Origin: Vibrio amylolyticus
GTDB taxonomy: Bacteria > Pseudomonadota > Gammaproteobacteria > Enterobacterales > Vibrionaceae
Direction of reading: 5' to 3'
Length of the DNA stretch: 64,000 nucleotides
Assembly: GCF_023145695.1 (NCBI RefSeq)
Contig: NZ_JAJHVV010000003.1
Location: forward strand, 186,001 to 250,000
Each line of letters starts with the position of its first letter. Position 1 is the first letter of the stretch. Made by a program: the position numbers and the translations under genes. Positions 10,641 through 19,895 of the stretch are shown one piece after another. The notes under the pieces are model-generated. The model was not told the origin of the DNA. It saw only the letters and a list, made by a program, of their open reading frames with translations, and made no database searches.

Positions 10641-11618
10641 TTAGAAGAACGTAAATAGAGTCAGGCCACCAGTTCCGTAAACGGAGCTTGGTGACTCTTT
10701 ATAATCAGGTGTTTTGGCAGTGAAGGTTAAACTTGCACCTAGGTATTGGTTATACCAAACAGCGCCAAAGACTGCGCTAGACTGCCAGTTTTCAAGTGTG
10801 GCAGGGTACTGTTCTTGATTTTCAATATTAGGTCTATCCCCCTCGATGGTGATGTCGTTGAATCGATAGCGTCCTTCGATACCCGTAAAGACGAACCAAG
10901 CAGAGTTTGAAGCGCCTATCATTCCAGGTTTCACTGGGTTTTCCGTTGATATGTTTGCAGCGCCCATATTGCCACCGAGATCGGTACCCCAACGAAGCAT
11001 TAGTCCCGTTGAGAGGTCACTTCTAAACCCGCCAATATTACCTTCACTGATATTTGAAAACTCTAACTCGGTATTTCCAAAAGAGTTGTGTCTTCCGAGG
11101 TTGAAGTGTGACAAATATCCGACACTACCCACCATTCCTTCATCAACTTGATATTCCCAGCCATTAGGGTCATCCGATCCCGTAATACTGTGAACTAGTT
11201 TTTGTGCTTGACTCGCAAATGAGTTTTCCCCAACCGTTCCGATAGTCAGATTAAAACGTTGTGCTTGTTGTGGGTGGAGACTGATGAAATTGAACTCGCC
11301 ATGGAAGTAACCGGCGTATGGTCGATCATTAGCAATGGGCTGAGCATCTTCAATATCAGAAGGCGTCCACATCTTATGGCCGAGAGTAAATTCAAATTTG
11401 TCGAGTGAGGTAGCTCCCCATGCGGACAAGCTTAGCGGTGTTAGTATCCAGGGTGTGTTAATTGCACCGGATGTATATGAAAGAAAAAGGCCGTTAGTAT
11501 AATCTTCGTCAACCCCAAAAATACCATCGTTATCTAATGAAAACGTGACAGTTGAACGTTCAGAAGCGACTGCTCCTGAAGAGGCTATGATCAAAGCAAG
11601 GAGAAAGCGTGATTTCAT
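10641..11618 (-). CDS. LpxR-like outer membrane lipid A 3'-O-deacylase
   Basis: A 325-residue protein of the LpxR/DUF2219 family. These are outer membrane beta-barrels that remove the 3' acyloxyacyl group of lipid A. The signal peptide is residues 1 to about 19, and the mature start TFSLDNDGIFGVDEDYTNG carries the Asn-Asp pair (N30, D31) that matches the catalytic residues in Salmonella LpxR. The chain ends in Phe, as barrels do. I start at the ATG at 11618 because the longer frame uses a TTG at 11660 and has no signal peptide at its start. The ribosome site is poor. It lies between pflB and pflA on the same strand. Confidence 0.85.
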   Translation of the reverse strand: MKSRFLLALIIASSGAVASERSTVTFSLDNDGIFGVDEDYTNGLFLSYTSGAINTPWILTPLSLSAWGATSLDKFEFTLGHKMWTPSDIEDAQPIANDRPYAGYFHGEFNFISLHPQQAQRFNLTIGTVGENSFASQAQKLVHSITGSDDPNGWEYQVDEGMVGSVGYLSHFNLGRHNSFGNTELEFSNISEGNIGGFRSDLSTGLMLRWGTDLGGNMGAANISTENPVKPGMIGASNSAWFVFTGIEGRYRFNDITIEGDRPNIENQEQYPATLENWQSSAVFGAVWYNQYLGASLTFTAKTPDYKESPSSVYGTGGLTLFTFF

Positions 11619-11759
11619 TCGAGTACTACAAGTAATGATTGACTCTTGATAGTACAGCAAAAAATAGGCCAGAGTGAGCGAGAAAAATACTGAAAACTAA
11701 AACTGTGCAGATCCTCAAATTACCAAGGCTTCAAGTTGGTTATCTTTTATTCAGATAAC

Positions 11760-11786
11760 AAAAAGCCCCGCAGAAGCGAGGCTTTA
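11760..11786 (-). terminator. Terminator of pflB
   Basis: AAAGCC(C)CGC and GCGAGGCTTT pair around AGAA just after the pflB stop; the stem contains a small bulge. On the - strand it is followed by TTTTTG. Confidence 0.8.
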
Positions 11787-11808
11787 TCAATCATTGACGT
11801 TCTTTAAA

Positions 11809-14085
11809 TTATAGAGAGTCAGTGAAAGTACGTGCGATTACGTCAGCTTGTTGCTCTGAAGTCAGAGAGTTAAAGCGAACAGCGTAACCTGATACACGAA
11901 TCGTTAGCTGAGGGTATTTCTCAGGGTGCTTAACTGCGTCTTCTAGCGTGCCGCGGTTAAGAACGTTCACGTTAAGGTGTTGACCACCTTCAACGCCAGT
12001 TTCGTGGTGGAAGTAACCATCCATTAGACCAGCAAGGTTAGCACGTTGGCTATCTTCTTCTTTACCTAGTGCGTTTGGCACGATAGAGAACGTGTAAGAG
12101 ATACCATCTTGAGCATCAGCAAACGGTAGTTTACCTACAGAAGTCAATGAAGCTACAGCGCCTTTTTCATCACGACCGTGCATTGGGTTAGCACCAGGAG
12201 CGAAAGGAGCACCAGCGCGACGACCGTCAGGTGTGTTACCCGTTTTCTTACCGTATACAACGTTAGATGTAATAGTAAGAACTGACTGTGTAGGAACTGA
12301 ATCACGGTAAGTCTTAAGCTTACGGATCTTGTTCATGAACGTAGAAACAAGTTCACATGCGATGTCATCAACGCGTGCGTCGTTGTTACCAAATTTAGGG
12401 TAATCGCCTTCGATTTCAAAATCAGTTGCGATGCCGTCTTCGTCACGAACTGGTTTAACTGTTGCGTACTTGATAGCAGACAGTGAGTCAGCGGCAACAG
12501 AAAGACCTGCGATACCACATGCCATTGTACGACGAACGTCACGGTCATGAAGGGCCATTAGAGACGCTTCGTAGCTGTATTTGTCGTGCATGAAGTGGAT
12601 GCTGTTTAGAGCAGTCACGTATTGCTTAGCTAGCCAATCCATAAATGTGTCTAGGCGACCCATTACGTCATCGTAGTTAAGTACTTCATCAGTGATCTTG
12701 TCGCCAACTGGGCCAACTTGCATCTTCAGCTTCTCATCAACGCCACCGTTGATTGCGTAAAGCATCGTTTTAGCAAGGTTTGCACGAGCGCCGAAGAACT
12801 GCATTTGCTTACCAACGATCATTGGAGATACACAACAAGCGATTGCGTAGTCGTCAGAATCAAGGTCAGGACGCATTAGGTCATCATTTTCGTACTGGAT
12901 AGAAGATGTATCGATAGATACCTTCGCACAGAAACGTTTGAAGCCGTCAGGCAGTTGCTCAGACCAAAGAACAGTTATGTTTGGCTCTGGAGAAGGACCC
13001 ATAGTGTATAGGCTGTTTAGGAAACGGAAGTTTGAACGCGTAACTAGAGTACGACCGTCAACACCCATACCACCCATTGATTCTGTTGCCCAAATTGGGT
13101 CACCAGAGAATAACTCATCGTATTCTGGAGTACGTAGGAAACGAACCATACGTAGCTTCATTACGAAGTGGTCGATCATTTCTTGAGCTTGAACTTCAGT
13201 GATGTTTCCAGCAGCAATATCACGCTCGATGAATACGTCTAGGAAAGTCGAAGTACGACCTAGAGACATTGCAGCACCGTTTTGAGACTTAACAGCCGCT
13301 AGGTAGCCGAAGTAAGTCCACTGGATAGCTTCTTGAGCTGTCGTTGCTGGGCCTGAGATATCGTAACCGTATTTTTCAGCCATCACTTTCATTTGGCCTA
13401 GCGCGCGGTGTTGCTCTGAGATTTCTTCACGAAGTTGCATTGTCGCAGAAAGATCTTCGCCATTTTCGAAACGATCTTGAAGAGAAGCAAACTGAGCTTG
13501 CTTGTCTTTCATTAGGAAGTCTACGCCGTATAGTGCTACACGACGGTAATCACCAATGATACGACCACGGCCGTATGCATCAGGAAGACCCGTTAGAACA
13601 CCTGATTTACGACATTTTAGAATGTCTGGCGTGTAGATATCGAAAACACCCGCGTTGTGTGTTTTGCGGTATTCTGAGTAAATCTTTGAAACCATTGGGT
13701 CAAGAGTTTCGCCGTAAGCTTTACAAGAACCTTCAACCATACGCACACCACCGTTAGGGATGATTGCACGTTTTAGAGGCTTCTCGGTTTGTAGACCAAC
13801 GATAGTCTCAAGATCTTTGTTGATGTAACCTGCATCGTGAGCAGTGATGGTAGAGATAACAGACGTATCGAAATCAACAGGTGCTTTAGTCGCGTTTTCC
13901 TGTTTGATACCTTCCATTACTTTGTCCCAAAGCACGTTAGTTGCTTCAGTACCCTCAGAAACTAGGAAAGATTCGTCGCCTTCATACGGCGTGTAGTTCT
14001 TTTGAATAAAATCACGAACGTTTACTTCGCTTTGCCACTCACCTGCAGCAAAACCTTCCCAAGCTTTAGCAAATTGCTCTGCCAT
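11809..14085 (-). CDS. pflB: Pyruvate formate-lyase PflB
   Basis: Formate C-acetyltransferase, which splits pyruvate with CoA into acetyl-CoA and formate in anaerobic growth. The 758 residues match the family. The catalytic Cys pair lies in IACCVSP, and the glycyl radical site is G733 in RVSGYAVRF. It has its own terminator and is separated from the upstream DUF3360 gene by 299 bases with another terminator, so it is probably a single-gene unit. The codon use is strongly biased, as for a highly expressed gene. PflA, needed for activation, is encoded 3.3 kb downstream on the same strand. Confidence 0.98.
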   Translation of the reverse strand: MAEQFAKAWEGFAAGEWQSEVNVRDFIQKNYTPYEGDESFLVSEGTEATNVLWDKVMEGIKQENATKAPVDFDTSVISTITAHDAGYINKDLETIVGLQTEKPLKRAIIPNGGVRMVEGSCKAYGETLDPMVSKIYSEYRKTHNAGVFDIYTPDILKCRKSGVLTGLPDAYGRGRIIGDYRRVALYGVDFLMKDKQAQFASLQDRFENGEDLSATMQLREEISEQHRALGQMKVMAEKYGYDISGPATTAQEAIQWTYFGYLAAVKSQNGAAMSLGRTSTFLDVFIERDIAAGNITEVQAQEMIDHFVMKLRMVRFLRTPEYDELFSGDPIWATESMGGMGVDGRTLVTRSNFRFLNSLYTMGPSPEPNITVLWSEQLPDGFKRFCAKVSIDTSSIQYENDDLMRPDLDSDDYAIACCVSPMIVGKQMQFFGARANLAKTMLYAINGGVDEKLKMQVGPVGDKITDEVLNYDDVMGRLDTFMDWLAKQYVTALNSIHFMHDKYSYEASLMALHDRDVRRTMACGIAGLSVAADSLSAIKYATVKPVRDEDGIATDFEIEGDYPKFGNNDARVDDIACELVSTFMNKIRKLKTYRDSVPTQSVLTITSNVVYGKKTGNTPDGRRAGAPFAPGANPMHGRDEKGAVASLTSVGKLPFADAQDGISYTFSIVPNALGKEEDSQRANLAGLMDGYFHHETGVEGGQHLNVNVLNRGTLEDAVKHPEKYPQLTIRVSGYAVRFNSLTSEQQADVIARTFTDSL

Positions 14086-14384
14086 GACATACCTACCTTT
14101 TTAGTAGTAAAAACACGTACTGTTTTCGCTGTGTACACAGCTATCCTTCGAGAAAGAACAGTACTCACATTAATAACAATATCTATAGTAATAGAAAATA
14201 GCATCTCGAAAACTATACATATTGTCATTTGCATATTAATTATGCTCTAGATTAGAAAAACCCCTAACCATTAAGAGGTAATATACACTAAAATTTTTTT
14301 GTAAACCTTAAACTAAATCAATAAAAGTCAAAAAAAGTTGAAAAAAAAGGGTGGTGACAGTCACCACCCTAACTATTTTTTAAT
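14086..14384. other. pflB upstream region
   Basis: This 299-base gap must hold the pflB promoter, reading on the - strand. It is AT-rich. A half-matched FNR-like site lies at 14308-14321 (TTAAACTAAATCAA), with one perfect half (ATCAA) and one poor half. The terminator of the neighbouring gene occupies 14341-14378. I find no reading frame with a convincing ribosome site. Confidence 0.5.
14341..14378 (-). terminator. Terminator of the DUF3360-type gene
   Basis: AGGGTGGTGA and TCACCACCCT form a perfect 10-bp stem with a 3-base loop, followed on the - strand by eight T. It directly follows the gene stop at 14385. Confidence 0.93.
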
Positions 14385-15932
14385 CTATAGCCAAGCTTGT
14401 AAGCCGTATTGACTCTCTAGCATACCTACTGCAAGCATTGCGATTAAACAGATAACCAGAACACCTGCTGGGATAACGACCTTATCAACAAAGGATAGCT
14501 TAGAAGCACGTTCTTTATCACCAATTAGGCCATTATTATCAAGTAGCATAGTAAGAGCCCATGCTAGTACTGGGTTAACAACAGCAGAACCGAAGATACA
14601 GATACCTGCAGCTTGTGAATCCTTCGTGTCTTTAACCATCTGCATACCCGCTTCAAGTAGTGGTAAGAATACACCCACTAAAAGAGCAACACGCATTACT
14701 GGTGGCCAAACCGCAACATCCATTGGGAAGCCTAGGATGGCAACGATAATACATAAAGAGCCCAATAAAATTGCACCTGCTGGAATAGGACGCTTCGCAA
14801 TCGCGGCTGGGATCATGTATGTACCCCAAGACGATGTGATGTTACCACCACCAACCGCAGTACCGACCATTTGACGGAAAGAACACATTGTCATCGTGTC
14901 ATCAACGTCCATAAGAACTTTTTCAGTCTTACGTGGGTAGTTAAGCTCTTGGAAGATACGGTGACCAAGGAAATCTGGCGACCACATAGCAACCGCTAGA
15001 ATGGCAAATGGAAGTGACGCAATAAAGTGCTCAAGATTTGGTAAACCTAATTGCCAACCTTGCTCTGTGCTTCCCCACCAGTAAACTGGGTTAAGGTTTG
15101 GAATCCCCATTTCCGTTTCGAACGTTAAGTCAAAACCAGCACCTAGACCTAGTGCGATAATCAGACCGGTAAAGGCACACACTGGAATTGCTAACCAACG
15201 TTTGTTGATTTTTGCAAGGAACGCATAAACAACGATGTTGATGCCAAGTACAACAAGGCCAATATAACCAAGGCTACCCGCTTCAACGGTTGAAGACTGT
15301 AGTCCAGTAGCCCAAGCTTGAATTGAACCGATTTGGCTCATTACCCCAGTGAAACCGAGGAAGATCAAGAGGCCCCCTGCTGTCCCTTGGGAGGTGAGGT
15401 TAACCAACTTGGAGCCACCTTTAAAGTAGCTCAGTAGCAAACCGAAAATACCAAGTAAAATTGCTAGTGCGAGAGGGTGAGCACCCGCCAGTGCAATACT
15501 ACCGATAAGAGGAATCATTGGGCCGTGGTTACCGGCAAGGTTAGCTCTTGGATTAAAGATACCCGATGCGAGTACACAGAAAAGCAGAGCCGGAATCAGC
15601 ATCTCTACACGAGCAACTTCAATGGCAAACTCTTTACCAAGATCAATGTGATCCCATGCCGCTGTTAGACCGTCTGCCCAAGACATCATTACCGCAGAAT
15701 ACATTGCAATGATACCAATGGTACCAGCAAGCGCAGGTACTAAGTCTTCTAGTTCAAATCGAAAATCACGACCGGGTAAGTTTAAGCCAAAACGGCGTGG
15801 TTTCATGATCTGCAGTTCGTGATCTAGGTAATCCGAACGGTTAGCAAACTCAGATGCTGGACGATGGAGCTCTTGGTAGCTCTTGTTCTCAATATCCGAA
15901 TCAGAATGCGGTTTATTCACTGCGTCTGACAT
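14385..15932 (-). CDS. DUF3360-type multi-pass membrane protein, probable transporter
   Basis: A 515-residue polytopic membrane protein. About 70 soluble N-terminal residues, rich in Asp, Glu and Ser, precede roughly ten to twelve hydrophobic segments from about residue 70 to the end. The text and length fit the DUF3360 family, which I recall as largely confined to marine gamma-proteobacteria and which looks distantly like the NCS2/SulP transporter fold (Gly/Pro-rich NHGPMIPLIG and GGGNITSSWGTY stretches). The substrate is unknown. GAGGA lies 6 bases before the ATG. It sits upstream of pflB, where enterics carry the formate channel focA, and an FNR-like site lies 173 bases before it. Confidence 0.75.
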   Translation of the reverse strand: MSDAVNKPHSDSDIENKSYQELHRPASEFANRSDYLDHELQIMKPRRFGLNLPGRDFRFELEDLVPALAGTIGIIAMYSAVMMSWADGLTAAWDHIDLGKEFAIEVARVEMLIPALLFCVLASGIFNPRANLAGNHGPMIPLIGSIALAGAHPLALAILLGIFGLLLSYFKGGSKLVNLTSQGTAGGLLIFLGFTGVMSQIGSIQAWATGLQSSTVEAGSLGYIGLVVLGINIVVYAFLAKINKRWLAIPVCAFTGLIIALGLGAGFDLTFETEMGIPNLNPVYWWGSTEQGWQLGLPNLEHFIASLPFAILAVAMWSPDFLGHRIFQELNYPRKTEKVLMDVDDTMTMCSFRQMVGTAVGGGNITSSWGTYMIPAAIAKRPIPAGAILLGSLCIIVAILGFPMDVAVWPPVMRVALLVGVFLPLLEAGMQMVKDTKDSQAAGICIFGSAVVNPVLAWALTMLLDNNGLIGDKERASKLSFVDKVVIPAGVLVICLIAMLAVGMLESQYGLQAWL

Positions 15933-16104
15933 AGATTCCTCATATTAAAAGTAGTCAATTATTCAATCCGAGTCCTGTGGCAGCGAGTTTGCCTCAGGAG
16001 TGGCACGAGATTTTTGTGCTTAGTTTTACTTAAAGATAAAGCATGTAGTGTTTATTTACACTTTCGATTTTTTGCGAGTTTAACGCGCTTATTATATAGC
16101 GAGA

Positions 16105-16118
16105 TTGATCTTGATCAC
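16105..16118. promoter_or_regulatory. FNR-like site upstream of the DUF3360-type gene
   Basis: TTGATCTTGATCAC matches the FNR consensus TTGAT-N4-ATCAA at 9 of 10 fixed bases. It lies 173 bases before the start of the - strand gene. The core TGATCTTGATCA is also close to a half-matched CRP site, so CRP cannot be excluded. Confidence 0.5.
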
Positions 16119-16384
16119 TTTATAAAACAATGTGAAATAAAGCTACGTAAATGAAGAGATTGTTAACTAAAGTAATATTGATATTGAAATTTAATTACAT
16201 AAAAAATATTGATACTGAAACTAAATTACAATTAGAGGTGTTGGTTGGAATTGAAGCGCATGAAATAAGATAATAGAAAAATTGAACTATATCTACTTTT
16301 TATAAATTCATTAACAATTACAAACCTTACATAATGATTCCATTTGTTTACTTTATGCGTGTTTAGTAGTTTTATTAGCTAATG

Positions 16385-16402
16385 TTTGAATTTATACTCA
16401 TA
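16385..16402. promoter_or_regulatory. ARG-box-like site upstream of artP
   Basis: TTTGAATTTATACTCATA matches 11 of 14 core bases of the ArgR consensus TGAATAATTATTCA. It lies 126 bases before artP. A second, weaker repeat follows near 16435. This fits arginine repression of the transporter, but only one box is clear, and ArgR usually binds two. Confidence 0.45.
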
Positions 16403-16527
16403 TAAAGTAGTTATATATACCAATAATGCAGGTTAATAATTTGTTGCATCTGGTTCTAAGGGGTGCTAATTTGAAGCGCAATGTGGGTTGGAGCCCAGCA
16501 GTCATAGATAACAGGGAGTAAAAGCGC

Positions 16528-17298
16528 ATGAAAGAAGTACCAGCGCTAGATATAAAAGAACTGCACAAAACTTTTGGTCAAAATGAAGTGCTTAAAGGTA
16601 TTTCGTTAGAAGCACATAAAGGCGATGTAATTTCTATTATTGGCTCTTCTGGGTCAGGAAAAAGTACATTCCTTCGATGTATTAACCTGCTTGAAACGCC
16701 AACTGCCGGCGATATTTGGGTCAACGGAGAGTTGATCGAAATGAAGAATAACCGTCAAGGTGAAGCAGTACCCGTCAATGAAAAACAAGTTCAACGTATT
16801 CGTTCTCGCCTAGCCATGGTTTTCCAAGGGTTTAATCTTTGGTCACACATGACGGTTTTAGAAAATGTTATCGAAGCGCCTGTTCATGTATTAGGTGTTC
16901 CTAAAGCTCAAGCGATAGAAAATGCCGAAGTCCTGCTGAAGAAAGTTGGGCTTTACGAACGTAAAGACTACTACCCAGGGCACCTTTCTGGTGGTCAACA
17001 GCAACGAGCGGCCATTGCTCGTGCTCTCGCGGTCGATCCTGAAGTCATGCTATTTGATGAGCCTACATCAGCGCTCGATCCAGAACTTGTTGGTGAGGTT
17101 CTTGGTGTTATGCGTGATCTCGCTGAAGAAGGGCGCACAATGTTAGTCGTGACGCATGAAATGGCGTTTGCTCGTGATGTTTCCAACCATGTGATGTTTT
17201 TACATCAAGGCAAGGTTGAAGAGCAGGGTGACCCTAAATTCTTGTTTAAGAATCCTGAATCAGAGCGACTGCAACAATTTATATCTTCTATCTACTAG
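16528..17298 (+). CDS. artP: Basic amino acid ABC transporter ATPase (ArtP/HisP type)
   Basis: A 256-residue ABC ATPase of the polar amino acid family. Walker A is GSSGSGKST near residue 40, the signature is LSGGQQQR and Walker B is VMLFDEPTSALDPE. The insert between Walker A and the Q-loop (INLLETPTAGDIWVNGE) is typical of HisP/ArtP proteins. GGGAG sits 9 bases before the ATG. It is the first gene of a four-gene importer with the binding protein and two permeases behind it. The ARG-box-like site upstream favours arginine, but lysine, ornithine or histidine remain possible. Confidence 0.93.
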   Translation: MKEVPALDIKELHKTFGQNEVLKGISLEAHKGDVISIIGSSGSGKSTFLRCINLLETPTAGDIWVNGELIEMKNNRQGEAVPVNEKQVQRIRSRLAMVFQGFNLWSHMTVLENVIEAPVHVLGVPKAQAIENAEVLLKKVGLYERKDYYPGHLSGGQQQRAAIARALAVDPEVMLFDEPTSALDPELVGEVLGVMRDLAEEGRTMLVVTHEMAFARDVSNHVMFLHQGKVEEQGDPKFLFKNPESERLQQFISSIY

Positions 17299-17447
17299 AC
17301 TATATCGATCTGGCAGATTTGTAAGCACAACACCGCTGTTCAATTACTAACCGTTCAGTAGCGAGCAGCTTAATAACAAGATGTTTAATAATCGTTTAAA
17401 TAACAATTAGAAGTTTACTAATAAATTTCAATCACAGGAGTATGGAA

Positions 17448-18218
17448 ATGAAAAAGTGGTTACTAGTAGCAGCACTTGCTGCAACAGCTGCAACAGGTAT
17501 GGCTCAAGCGAAAGAATGGAAAACAGTTCGCTTTGGTATCGAAGGTGCTTATCCTCCATTTAGTTGGACAGAAGCAGATGGTTCTCTAAAGGGCTTTGAT
17601 GTCGATATGGCAAATGCACTTTGTGAAGAGATGAAAGTGAAGTGTCAAATCGTACCGCAAGATTGGGATGGCATTATTCCTTCTCTACTTGCACGTAAAT
17701 ACGATGCAATTATTGCAGCAATGTCTATTACAGAAGAACGTAAGAAGCGCATCGATTTCACTGGCAAATACGCATTAATTCCTAACAAATTTATCGCTAA
17801 GAAAGGTGCAGATCTGAACTTTGACGACCTAAGTGGTCAGAAAATTGCCGTTCAACGTGCAACTACTCATGATAAGTACCTAACTGACAACTATGGTAGC
17901 TCGGTCGAGATCGTACGTTACGGTTCATTTGACGAAGCTTACCTTGACCTAGCTAATGGCCGTGTTGTAGCAGTTCTGGGTGATGCATCGGCACTAGAAG
18001 AAGGCGTACTTAACAAGGCTGGCGGTGAAGCTTACGAGTTTGTTGGTCCTTCTCTAACAGACCCTAAGTGGTTCGGCGATGGCTTTGGTATTGCTGTTCG
18101 TAAGCAAGACAAAGACCTAACTAAGACTCTAGATGCGGCTATTCTATCTCTTCGTGAGAAGGGCGTGTATCAAGAAATCGCTGCTAAGTACTTCAAATAT
18201 GATGTATACGGTGAGTAA
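17448..18218 (+). CDS. Periplasmic basic amino acid binding protein
   Basis: A 256-residue solute-binding protein of family 3, the ligand-capturing part of the art-type importer. The signal peptide is MKKWLLVAALAATAATGMAQA, with cleavage near residue 21. The LKGFDVDMANALCEEMKVKC stretch and two Cys in the same region are typical of lysine/arginine/ornithine binding proteins, where they form a disulfide. Two ATGs are in frame: AGGAG lies only 1 base before the first (17442) and 7 bases before the second, so I use 17448. A 12-bp hairpin separates it from the permease genes. Confidence 0.9.
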   Translation: MKKWLLVAALAATAATGMAQAKEWKTVRFGIEGAYPPFSWTEADGSLKGFDVDMANALCEEMKVKCQIVPQDWDGIIPSLLARKYDAIIAAMSITEERKKRIDFTGKYALIPNKFIAKKGADLNFDDLSGQKIAVQRATTHDKYLTDNYGSSVEIVRYGSFDEAYLDLANGRVVAVLGDASALEEGVLNKAGGEAYEFVGPSLTDPKWFGDGFGIAVRKQDKDLTKTLDAAILSLREKGVYQEIAAKYFKYDVYGE

Positions 18219-18277
18219 GCTCTAGATAGGTAAGCTTGGCATTTAATTGCAGAGCTTTCTACAAGAGCAAAAAGATA

Positions 18278-18320
18278 TCTGGTTATTGGTTCCTAGTAAT
18301 CGATGTACCCAATAACCAGA
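18278..18320 (+). repeat. Intercistronic hairpin in the art operon
   Basis: TCTGGTTATTGG (18278-18289) and CCAATAACCAGA (18309-18320) form a perfect 12-bp stem with a 19-base loop. There is no T-tract after it, so it does not look like a terminator. It is placed after the binding protein gene and before the permeases, as mRNA-stabilising stems often are. Confidence 0.8.
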
Positions 18321-18356
18321 CTTTCGCACTATCACCTAGGGACTAGGAACTAACGA

Positions 18357-19097
18357 ATGTTAGATTTACAAGGATATGAAGCCTCAATTTTAAAAGGGGC
18401 TGTTTTGACCATTGAAGTTGCGATCCTGTCATTGATCCTCGCAATGGTTTTGGGAATGTTAGGGGCGTTAGCTAAGTTAGCACCATATCGCTGGGCAAGG
18501 GCTATAGCAACGCTATATACCACCGTCATTCGTGGTATTCCCGATCTCGTCCTAATGATGCTTATCTTCTTTGGTGGGCAGATCTTACTGAATAACAGTC
18601 TCTATTCGGCTAATGAATGGCTTAATGAATGGTTTAGTTCATCCAATCCCGATCATGAGTGGACGGCTTATCTCCCTGATTATATTGATGTCAGCCCATT
18701 TGTTGCAGGCGTACTAACTATTGGTTTTATCTTTGGTGCCTACATGGCGGAAACCTTCCGCGGTGCAATTATGGCCGTTGATAAGGGCGAGTTAGAAGCC
18801 GCTAAAGCGTATGGTATGAGTAGCGTTCTTGCGTTTCGCCGTATTTTGCTTCCTCAAATGATTCGTCATGCATTGCCAGGCTTTGGTAATAACTGGTTAG
18901 TGCTGCTTAAAACGACAGCATTGGTTTCTATTATCGGTTTAGAAGATATGGTGCGTGTCAGCTCATTAGCCGCAGGGTCGACGAAAATGCCGTTTACTTT
19001 CTATATGACGGTCGCAATCATTTTCTTATTCTTTACCAGTGTATCGACAGGTCTACTTAAGCTTGTTGAACGCAAATTCAGCATTCATGCGAGGTAG
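18357..19097 (+). CDS. artQ: Amino acid ABC transporter permease (ArtQ/HisQ type)
   Basis: A 246-residue inner membrane permease. The EAA loop that contacts the ATPase is present (ELEAAKAYGMSSVLAFRRILLPQM), and the N-terminal helix ILKGAVLTIEVAILSLILA is typical of HisM/HisQ-type subunits. About five membrane segments can be seen. A longer extracytoplasmic loop (about residues 80-110) separates the second and third helices. It is followed after 3 bases by the partner permease. The hairpin upstream may lower its expression relative to the binding protein. Confidence 0.92.
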   Translation: MLDLQGYEASILKGAVLTIEVAILSLILAMVLGMLGALAKLAPYRWARAIATLYTTVIRGIPDLVLMMLIFFGGQILLNNSLYSANEWLNEWFSSSNPDHEWTAYLPDYIDVSPFVAGVLTIGFIFGAYMAETFRGAIMAVDKGELEAAKAYGMSSVLAFRRILLPQMIRHALPGFGNNWLVLLKTTALVSIIGLEDMVRVSSLAAGSTKMPFTFYMTVAIIFLFFTSVSTGLLKLVERKFSIHAR

Positions 19098-19100
19098 CTG

Positions 19101-19778
19101 ATGGATTTCTCTTTGTTAATCGATAGTTTTCCTATCTACCTTGACGGTTTATGGACCACAACATGGTTGGTTGTGTGTGCGCTTATAATCGGACTTACCG
19201 TCGCCATTCCACTAGCGATCGCTAGAAATAGCCCGAATTATCTATGGAATGCACCTGCATGGGCATTCATTTACTTTTTCCGTGGAACACCGCTACTGAT
19301 ACAGCTTTACTTAATTTATTATGGAATGGATCAGTTTTTCCCTGTTAAAGATACTCTATGGGAAAATGCTTGGTTCTGTGCGTTGGTGGCATTTGTACTT
19401 AATACGTCAGCCTATACCGCAGAGATAATCCGTGGTGCAATTAATGGCTTACCTAAAGGGGAAGTCGAAGCCGCAAAAGCGTATGGAATGAGCCCTGCGA
19501 AAACTTACCGTCGTATTATATTACCAAGTGCGCTACGTAGAGCGCTCCCGGCTTACAGTAATGAAGTGATATTTATGCTTCATGGTAGTGCCGTTGCGGG
19601 TATCGTCACCATTATGGACTTAACTGGTGCGGCACGTTTGGTCAATGCTCGTTACTACGCTCCGTTTGAATCGTTCTTAGCGGCTGGGCTGTTTTATATG
19701 GGGTTAACCTTTATCATTTTGTGGTGCTTTAAGCATGCAGAGAAACGTTTCTTAGCGTACTTAAGACCATTAAGTTAA
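19101..19778 (+). CDS. artM: Amino acid ABC transporter permease (ArtM/HisM type)
   Basis: The second membrane subunit, 225 residues, partner of the preceding permease. The EAA motif reads EVEAAKAYGMSPAKTYRRIILPSALR, and about five hydrophobic segments are visible, with the FFRGTPLLIQL stretch typical of this family. It starts 3 bases after the other permease, so the two are translated together. It is the last gene of the transport operon; a strong terminator follows 40 bases after the stop. Confidence 0.93.
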   Translation: MDFSLLIDSFPIYLDGLWTTTWLVVCALIIGLTVAIPLAIARNSPNYLWNAPAWAFIYFFRGTPLLIQLYLIYYGMDQFFPVKDTLWENAWFCALVAFVLNTSAYTAEIIRGAINGLPKGEVEAAKAYGMSPAKTYRRIILPSALRRALPAYSNEVIFMLHGSAVAGIVTIMDLTGAARLVNARYYAPFESFLAAGLFYMGLTFIILWCFKHAEKRFLAYLRPLS

Positions 19779-19817
19779 CTGAGTTTCATCTCGACACGGG
19801 TGACCAAATAAATATAC

Positions 19818-19846
19818 AAAAGGCTTCTAATTTAGAAGCCTTTTTT
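19818..19846. terminator. Terminator of the art operon
   Basis: AAAAGGCTTCT and AGAAGCCTTTTTT pair around AATTT. It may also serve xthA from the other side. Confidence 0.93.
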
Positions 19847-19895
19847 GATGGGATCAATCGACGCTAATTAAGAGAGCTTAGCTAAGGGGCACTAG

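Larger units (their letters stand above)
15933..16527. other. 595-base divergent intergenic region
   Basis: An AT-rich gap between the DUF3360-type gene (-) and artP (+). It holds an FNR-like site at 16105-16118 and an ARG-box-like site at 16385-16402, so both divergent promoters should be here. A short imperfect ATGCA/TGCAT repeat lies near 16435-16449. I see no convincing small gene or RNA. Confidence 0.6.

Noticed and set aside
14002..14250. An 82-residue frame in the pflB upstream region
   Set aside because: It overlaps the pflB start on the opposite strand and shows no coding signs.
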